A DNA stretch of 64,000 bases from Gordius sp. MW1. Taxonomy: Eukaryota > Nematomorpha > Gordioida > Gordea > Gordiidae. The stretch spans positions 7,796,501 to 7,860,500 of the forward strand of contig OZ038529.1 of the NCBI GenBank assembly GCA_964036665.1, read 5' to 3'. Under the pieces are notes generated by a model. It ran no database searches. It was not told the DNA's origin and was given only the letters and a program-made list of their open reading frames with translations. Positions 56,495 through 64,000 of the stretch are shown here, piece after piece. Position 1 is the stretch's first letter. The number at the start of each line of letters is the position of its first letter. The translations under genes and the position numbers were made by a program.

Positions 56495-58530
56495 GCCCCC
56501 CCCCTTTATTTTTTACCCTCTTTCTCACCTGGGGAAGAACGGCGGGCAGGTGGGGTGTTTGCCCCCCCCCCCCCTATTTTTTACCCTCTTTCTGATCCGG
56601 GGGAGAGGCGGGGGGGGGGGCATGGGGGTGTTTTGCCCCCCTCCCCCCTAAATTTTTACCCGCCTTCTGATGCGAGGGAGAGGGGGGTGTTTTGCCCCCC
56701 CCCCCCTTATTTTTTACCCTCTTTCTGATGCGAGGGAAAGGGAGGGGGCAGGGGGTGTTTTGTCCCCCCCCCCCCCTAATTTTTTACCCTCTTTCTGATG
56801 CGAGGGAGGGGGGGGGGCAGAGGGTGTTTTGCCCCCCCCCCTTCCCTAAATTTTTATCCTCTTTCTGATGCGAGGGAGAGGGGGGGCAGGGGGTGTTTTG
56901 CCCCCCCCCCCCCCCCCTAATTTTTTATCCTCTTTCTAATGCGGGGGAGAGGGGGCATGGGGGGGTGTTTTGCCCCCCCCCCAATTTTTTACACTCTTTC
57001 TGATGTGGGGGAGAGGGGGGGGGGGGTATAGGGGGTGTTTTGCCCCCCCCCTAATTTTTTACCCTCTTTCTGATCCGGGGGAGAGGCGGGGCATGGGGGG
57101 TGTTTTGCCCCCCCCCATTTTTTACCCTCTTTCTGATGCGAGCGAGAGGGGGGGGGGCAGGGGGTGTTTTGCCCCCCCCCCCCCCCCCAATTTTTTACCC
57201 TCTTTTTAATGCGGGTGAGAGGGGGGAGGGGGGGGGGGTGTTTTGCCCCCCCCCCCTAATTTTTTACCCTCTTTCTGATGCGGGGGAGAGGGGGGCAGGG
57301 GGTGTTTTGTCCCCCCCCCCTAATTTTTTACCCTCTTTCTGATGCGAGGGAGGGGGGGGGCAGAGGGTGTTTTGCCCCCCCTTCCCTAAATTTTTATCCT
57401 CTTTCTGATGCGAGGGAGAGGGGGGGGCAGGGGTGTTTTGCCCCCCCCCCCCCCTAATTTTTTATCCTCTTTCTAATGCGGGGGAGAGGGGGCATGGGGG
57501 GTGTTTTGCCCCCCCCCCTTTAATTTTTTACCCTCTTTCTGATGTGGGGGAGAGGGGGGGGGCATAGGGGGTGTTTTGCCCCCCCCCCCCCTAATTTTTT
57601 ACCCTCTTTCTGATCCGGGGGAGAGGCGGGGCATGGGGGGTGTTTTGCCCCCCCCCCCCATTTTTTACCAACTTTCTGATGCGGGGAAGAGGGTGGAAGG
57701 GGGGGGGGGGGGTGTTTTGCCCCCCCCCCTAATTTTTTACCCTCTTTCTGATGCGGGGGAGAGGGGGGCAGGGGGATGTTTTGCCCCCCTCCCCCCTAAT
57801 TTTTTATCCTCTTTCTGATGCGAGGGAGAGGGGGGTGGCAGGGGGGTGTTTTGCCCCCCCCCCTAATTTTTTACCCTCTTTCTGATGCGAGGGAGAGGGG
57901 GGTGATCTGCCCCTCCTCCTAATTTTAAACCCTCTTTCTGATGTGGGGGAGAGAGGGGCACGAGGGGGGGTTGTTTTGCCCCCCCCCCCTAATTTTTTAC
58001 TCTCTTTCTGATGCGGGGGAGAGGGGGCAGGGGGGTTTTTTGCCCCCCCCCATTTTTTACCCTCCATCTGATGCGAGGAAGAGGGGGGTGGCAGGGGGGT
58101 GTTTTGCCCCCCCCCCTTATTTTTTACCCTCTTTCTTAAGTGGGGGAGAGGGGGGCATGGGGGGTTTTTTGCCCCCCCCCCCTAATTTTTTACCCTCTTT
58201 CTGATGCGAGGGAGATGGGGGGCAGGGGGTGTTTTGCCCCCCTACCCCCTAATTTTTTACCCTCTTTTTGATGCGAGGGAGAGGGGGGTGGCAGGGGGGT
58301 GTTTTGCCCCCCCCCCTAATTTTTTACCCTCTTTCTCATCCGAAAAGGGGGGCATGGGGGTGTTTAGCCCCCCCCCCTTATTTTTTACCCTCTTTCTCAC
58401 CCGGGAAGGGGGGGGCATGGGGGGTGTTTTGCCCCCCCCCCTTATTTTTTACCCTCTTTCTGATGCCGGGGAGAGGGGGAAGGTGAATCGACCCTCTTCT
58501 TATTTTTTACTCTCTTTCTCACCCGGGGGG
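56495..58530 (+). repeat. F2 left array, C-run/G-run minisatellite
   Basis: About 30 units of 60-75 bp: TTTTGCCCCCCCCC, TAATTTTTTACCCTC, TTTCTGATGCGAGGGAGAGG, GGGGCAGGGGGTG. First and last units have CTCACC(T/C)GGG in place of CTGATGCG, the form used in F1. Higher-order blocks repeat (56840-57140 resembles 57370-57660). Confidence 0.88.
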
Positions 58531-59835
58531 GGGGCCGGAAAGCCCTTTTTAACCCTTTCAAAATATTTTTGTGAATTTTTGCGGTCACAGTGGTGACAAA
58601 TGTCATAATCAACATTTTCTATTGAGATTAATATTTTTTTTTTAAATAGACTTATTATATGACTGAAAGATGTTCTACTATTATACAAAATATTTTTGGG
58701 AAGATTTGCGGTCACAGTGATGACAAATGTCTTAATCAACACATTCTATTGAAATTTTTTTTTTTTTGAAAATTGCCTTATCTAATATTCGAAAATATAT
58801 TTTTGCAGATTTGCGGTCAAAAATTGTCTTAATATACCATATCAATTAAAATAAATTTTTTTAATTTAACTTCATTTACGAAATAAGCTGTATTATTAAA
58901 TATAATATTAATATGAAATTTTACCAGTTTAAAAAAAATTGCCATCATGGGTAAGTAATTTTACTATTTAAGTTATCTGGGCATTTAATGGAAAAACTTG
59001 GTATTTCCAAAAAGCATATCATGCTATTAATTACTATGCTTTCACAAGGCACCAACACTCTACGTCCTGTTGACTTAGACTTCTCGTTTACAATGCTTAT
59101 AAGGATCATAAAAAATATCGGACTTTTCTGAGTAACAAAAATGAGTTAAGCATCTTAATTTAAATTATTGCTTATTATTTAATAAGAAACTTAATTTTCT
59201 AATTGATTATGACTTAATTAGTAGTTGACATAATAAAAAAAAGTTTAATTTTCATTTATTTTATTTATAATAATATGATTTGCAACTTCTACATACCTTG
59301 ATATGTTGTACGTTAAAAAAGAAATGAATGTAAAATGATGTAATAAAGAGCCTAGCCAGCCCACGCCACACCATGCCTTGTTGTGCCATGATTTTTTTAT
59401 ATATTTAGTTTAGAACTTAACTTAAATCTGATAGGTTTAAATCTGGTTTTGCGCATGCATTGCAACGAGAGAAGGAAGAGAGAGGGTGGATTAGTACATG
59501 AACATGTACATGCTACATGGGAGTGGTGATATGTCTAGTCGCGCGGGATGCCGTTCTCTGATATTGAAAATAGAGTTTAAATATAAAATAAAAGGGACAT
59601 TATATAATTAATAAGTCTTTATCTTTTACAAGAGGCGAGGAATTCAAAATATATTTGAAATTAAATTTTGTGATTAAAATTGCTATTGCCGGGAATATTT
59701 AGAGGGGGATATCTTAGCTGTCATTATTTTAGAATGAATTAAAATATTAATTTTTAATTGAAGGATTGAATTCAAAATCTGCTCTCGAATGGCCAGATAA
59801 ATCTCACTTTATAATCGTTTTCTATTTATTGAAAA
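58531..59835. other. F2 central spacer
   Basis: AT-rich; 58560-58820 holds three copies of a ~130-150 bp unit (TTTGCGGTCACAGTGRTGAC, AATGTCWTAATCAAC). No transposase motif in any frame. Confidence 0.6.
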
Positions 59836-61235
59836 CACCCCCTATGCCCCCCTCTCCCCCGCATTAGAAAGAGGGTAAATAATTGGGGGGGGGGCGGCAA
59901 AACACCCCCCATGCCCCCACCTCTCCCCCACTTTAGAAAGAGGGTAAAAAATAAGGGGGGGGGGGCAAAACACCCCCTATGCCCCCCCTCTCCCCCACAT
60001 CAGAAATAGGGTAAAAATTAAAGGGGGGGGGCAAAACACCCCCCATGACCCCCCTCTCAAGAGGGTAAAAAATAAGGGGGGGGGGCAAAACACCCCCTAT
60101 GCCCCCCCCTCTCCTCTAAATCAGAAACAGGGTAAAAAATTAAGGGGGGGGGCAAAACACCCCCCCCCCCCCCCTGCCCCCCTCTCCCCCGCATTAGAAA
60201 GAGGGTTAAAAATTAGGGGGGGGGGGCAAAACACCCCTCATGCCCCCTCTTCCCCGCATTAGAAAGAAGATAAAAAATTAGGGCCCCCCCCTCTCCCTCG
60301 CATCAGAAAGAAAGTAAAAAATTAGGGGGGGGGCAAAACACCCCCCATGCCCCCCCCCTCTCCCCCTGATCAGAAAGAGGGTAAAAAATTTGGGGGGGGG
60401 GGGGTAAAACACCCCCTGTGCCCCCCCCCCCTCTCAGCCACATCAGAAAGAGGGTAAAAAATAAGGGGGGAGGGGGGCAAAACACCCCTTATGCCCCCCC
60501 TCTCCCCCACCTCAGAAATAGGGTAAAAAATTGGGGGGGGGGCAAAACACCCCCATGCCCCCCCTCTCAAGAGGGTAAGAAATAGGGGGGGGGGGCAAAA
60601 CACCGCCTATGCCCCCCCTCTCCTCCGGATCAGAAACAGGGTAAAAAATTAGGGGGGGGGGGCAAAACACCCCCCCCCCCCCCCCCATGCCCCCCTCTCC
60701 CCCGCATTAGAAAGGGGGTAAAAAATAAGGGGGGGGGGGGGGCAAAACACCCCCCATGCCCCCTCTCTCCCCCTGATCAGAAAGAGGGTAAAAAATTTAG
60801 GGGGGGGGGCAAAACACCCCCTATGCCCCCCCCCTCTCCCCCACATCAGAAAGAGGGTAAAAAATATAGGGGGGGGGCAAAACAACCCCCATGCCCCCCC
60901 TCTCCCCCTGATCAGAAAGAGGGTAAAAAATTAGGGGGGGGGGGGGTAAAACACCCCCTATGCCCCCCCCTCTCCCCCACATCAGAAAGAGGGTAAAAAA
61001 AAAGGGGGGAGGGGGGCAAAACACCCCCTGCCCCCCCTCTCCCTCGCCACAGAAAGAGGGTAAAAATTTAGTGGGGGGGGCAAAAGGGGGGCAAAACACC
61101 CCCTGCCCCCCCCCCGCCTCTCCCCCGGATCAGAAAGAGGGTAAAAAATAAGGGGGGGGGGCAAACACCCCACCTGCCCGCCGTTCTTCCCCAGTGAGAA
61201 AGAGGGTAAAAAATAAAGGGGGGGGGGCAAATCTT
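59836..61235 (-). repeat. F2 right array, C-run/G-run minisatellite
   Basis: About 20 units inverted relative to the left array. Open in several frames (PPPLIFYPLSD-type repeats); not genes. Confidence 0.88.
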
Positions 61236-61694
61236 CACGAATTTTTTTTTCATAAATAAAACATATTGATTCACTACCTACTTCTATAATGCATAATAAT
61301 TAACTATAATTTACTGAATTTACTAGATTGTGACGTCATGATACATTTATTTTTATTTTCTTAAATTAAAAGTTCATTACCTAAATCTAAATACACAAAT
61401 ATGATGAACAATAAAAACAAATTGATATATTTGCATGCCCAACCCAAAACGACCAAAACCAAACCAAAAGGTTAATAATATTATCCACCCAAACCCTTTA
61501 GCTCTTTAATACACTCAAACCTAAGGCCAAAGGTGCCCCCAAAAAACACCCAAAACGCTTTGGGTGTTTTTTACGAAAACGCCAAACGTTAAAGCCCTCC
61601 CAAGAAAATTCACCTAACACTGAAAAGGTTGGGTGAAAAAAAACGCCAACGCTTGCAGGCAACCAATAGAAACCCTTGGTTTTTTACAACACTA

Positions 61695-62751
61695 GTATCT
61701 ACTACGTATGCGATGTTTCCTAACGCATCACTCGCTCCCTTTACTTACTCTCCTCTCCACCTCCTTCCCTCACGCCCCCTTCGAAAAGAGGGAAGGGAGG
61801 GGAGAGAGTATGTAAAGGGAGAGAGTGATCTGTTAATAATCATCGTCTAAAAACACTATGTAATCTAATGGACACCGTTTTCCCAAACAAAGTGTAAGGA
61901 ATTTGAATGCGGAACGTGAATAAAACTAAAAGGAGTGGTGAAACAAAAAAATAAATTAATATCCTATAGATCAATAGTCTATAGTATCATATAATTATTA
62001 TTATAAAGAAATTAAGAATGGTGTGGGAAGGCCTCAAAAAAACGTAATAAAGGCCATTTTACACTTTAACCCAATATGAAAAAAATTTGCACAATCAAGG
62101 AAAAAATTTAAAAACGTATTATAGTTTATCGTATGATTCACTATCAAAATTATCAGTCAGATAAAGGGATGTGATCACAAAGTCGGCATTTGAAATGTGT
62201 AATCAATTTTACAACTTTGATCACAATTTACAAACCTGACGGTTTAATTTTGTTGTTGACCAGTATATTAATAGATATTGAAAATGAAATAGGATTAAAA
62301 ATTTTATACTGTAACAAAATTAAAATTGTAATTAAAATTAAATTAATTCAGAAAAATATTATAAAGGGTTGATATCTGTCGGAACAGGCTAGCCTATCAA
62401 GCCCGACATATAACGTTATGGTTCTCTGAGCCTAGGATGTAAGATATACTAAGATATTCTATTTACTTTTAATTACTTATACTTTTTATATAATTGGAAA
62501 TTGATACTAGAGTAAGACGCATTAGTACTTTAACAACTTTATAAGGTTTTTTTGCTTTAAAATGCTTTATTATAAAAAAGTAATAAATACATAATGAAAA
62601 TAAAAAAGAAGTATAAGAATGAAAATAATTATTGATAAAATTATTAAAAGGCATTATACGTTTCTTCGTCTTCTTATAGAATATGCACTGAACTAGTGAT
62701 GGTGAAACGCTTAGCACCAGCCCGTGTAGCGCCTCCCATCTACATAGCATG
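61695..62751. other. Spacer with a pyrimidine/purine inverted repeat
   Basis: 61726-61828: ATCACTCGCTCCCTTTACTT and, inverted, GTAAAGGGAGAGAGTGAT with CTCTCCTCTCC tracts, a ~40-bp-arm imperfect hairpin. Otherwise AT-rich without a recognised gene. Confidence 0.5.
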
Positions 62752-62880
62752 GTCACGTGGAGGCGCTACAGTTATAGCACATAGTCACGTGGAGGCGCTA
62801 CAGTTACAGCACATAGTCACACGAGGGCGCTAGAGCTGTAGGAGATAGTCACATAAGGTGCTAGAGCTATAGCGTGGCGC
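62752..62880 (+). repeat. Tandem repeat, 32-bp unit, 4 copies
   Basis: GTCACGTGGAGGCGCTACAG then TTATAGCACATA, two near-perfect copies followed by two decayed ones. The first two contain CACGTG. Confidence 0.8.
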
Positions 62881-64000
62881 TATCATTGTTATGATTTTTT
62901 TATTGTTAAGTAGCATATGCGTACATGTGGTTTGAATTTAATTAAGTTTATAGGCTAATTTAATTAATAAGCTCGGGGCTATCAATAAGTGACCTATATT
63001 AAGTATGAAAGACGCAGGCACATAAATAAACAGAATCTGGTCTGACGATATATTTCTATATTCAAGAAAGTTAATTTCAATCGATCTAAAAACAAGATTT
63101 TAAGATTTTTTATTTCTAATTAAATAATTTTACTATTTATATTTTAGACTTTTTTAATAATTTAACACTTCGTAGGTCGGTGGGTGTTTCAAAAATGATA
63201 TTTTATTTTATTGAAGTAAATATGTATATCGTGAAATTTTAACGTGAAAATATGTAAAATATATGAAATATGAATAAAGTAAATGATAATGCTTAAGTGT
63301 AGGAATGATATGTATGAATTGTGAATTGCTGTGTGAAGTGATGTGTTGTTTATGTTAGTGAATAATGTAAATTGAAGAATCTGTGTTCTTGAATATGATA
63401 TGATAATATGTGTTGTTGAATGATGTGAATTGAAGAATCTGTGTTCTCCAATATGATATGATAATATGTGTTAAAATGAATGTGTATGTGTTGATGACGT
63501 GTATATGTGTTCTCGAATTATATGATATATATATATGAATGAATGTGTGTTGTTCATGTTATCTATTAACATGTGTGTATACCTTGTTCATATTATGTTT
63601 TAAGTATACGTTTTTCGAGTTAATAAATATCACAAGGATAAAGTAATAAGTACTTTATTAAATATCCAATTAAAGTAAATTGTATGCGAGAACAAAGTGA
63701 ATTTGGTGTATATAAAATTCCTTTATATACACATATATTAATTGTATTTAATTAAGTTTAGTGTTGCCTCCGCGAGGTATAAACAAATCAATTATATATA
63801 GTGGTGATACCTCGAGGCATGCTTGGAGGTCAATTAAATCAATTAAGGCAACGCTACAAATAGTCTCCTTCGTAGAAGTGGAGCGTTATAAAAAATTGAA
63901 AAATTTCTTAGTTGATGTAAAATATGTGTAAGGGATGTTCGTAATACAGCCAGTTTAAAGTATGTGTAAGGGATGTTCGTAATACTAGCCAGTTTTCTAC
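62881..64000. repeat. AT-rich end with short tandem repeats
   Basis: 63360-63475: ~58-bp unit twice (TGAATTGAAGAATCTGTGTT, AATATGATATGATAATATGT). 63920-64000: ~40-bp unit twice (ATGTGTAAGGGATGTTCGTA, AGCCAGTTT), running off the edge. No gene recognised. Confidence 0.6.

Larger units (their letters stand above)
56018..61694. mobile_element. Foldback element F2, hAT ends, minisatellite arms, 5.7 kb
   Basis: 5677 bp with an exact 8-bp duplication GTATCTAC (56010-56017, 61695-61702) and termini TAGTGTTGTAAAAA at both ends, as expected for hAT. Next to the termini each end has its own sequence able to fold (left GCTGG-TTTTC-CCAGC; right AACCAA..TTGGTT), then a ~430-bp near-identical inverted arm (GTTGGCGTTTTTTTTCACCC, AAAACACCCAAARCGTTTTG, GACGTCA), then C-run/G-run arrays in opposite orientation, then a 1.3-kb spacer (58531-59835) without coding potential. 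Mobilisation would need a hAT transposase in trans. Confidence 0.88.

Noticed and set aside
56970..58596. Proline/glycine-rich ORFs in F2
   Set aside because: Same cause as in F1; shadows of the array.

Overview
The window is nuclear DNA from an AT-rich metazoan, most likely a non-insect invertebrate. The reasons are intron-containing genes with GT..AG junctions, an ITPK1 kinase and a secreted histidine acid phosphatase, degenerate TTAGGG-type tracts, and a large animal-style load of transposons (hAT, pogo, MULE-like, Ty3/gypsy, RTE, CR1/Jockey-like). The phylum cannot be fixed from the sequence. There are no prokaryotic features.

Genes. (1) Minus strand 5522 to 254: eight exons of inositol-tetrakisphosphate 1-kinase. 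All junctions keep frame. The first visible exon holds the start codon, one exon is only 25 nt, and the last exon lies off the left edge. It was found by reading exons, since no long ORF covers it. (2) Minus strand 27990 to 26746: a secreted branch-2 histidine acid phosphatase, with one large catalytic exon and a probable signal-peptide exon. (3) Plus strand 49752-49852: one exon with strong similarity to the large subunit of replication protein A; no other exon of it was recognised with confidence.

Everything else is repeat-derived. 7.4-9.4 kb: back-to-back relics of two non-LTR retroelements. 11.0-11.7 kb: a second RTE piece. 11.9-14.7 kb (F1) and 56.0-61.7 kb (F2): giant foldback elements with hAT-like ends and arms made of C-run/G-run minisatellite units. 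16.2-16.7 kb: hAT transposase N-terminal relic. 17-22 kb: several minisatellites and a pogo-type element (21369-23025). 30267-37047: three-level nest, in which a pogo MITE holds a Ty3/gypsy element whose 5' LTR holds a long-TIR element with 9-bp target duplication. 38-51 kb: a very large imperfect palindrome built of tRNA-like sequences, GGGCC/GGCCC hairpins, AATTGC/GCAATT hairpins and a CCAATGG/CCATTGG hairpin minisatellite. 51.2-54.9 kb: a widespread repeat family with a LINE endonuclease relic inside. 62-64 kb: AT-rich DNA with short tandem repeats.

All transposon reading frames seen are broken. Only the ITPK1 and acid phosphatase genes look functional; the RPA exon is undecided. Insertion calls rest on target-site duplications and terminal repeats read by eye.
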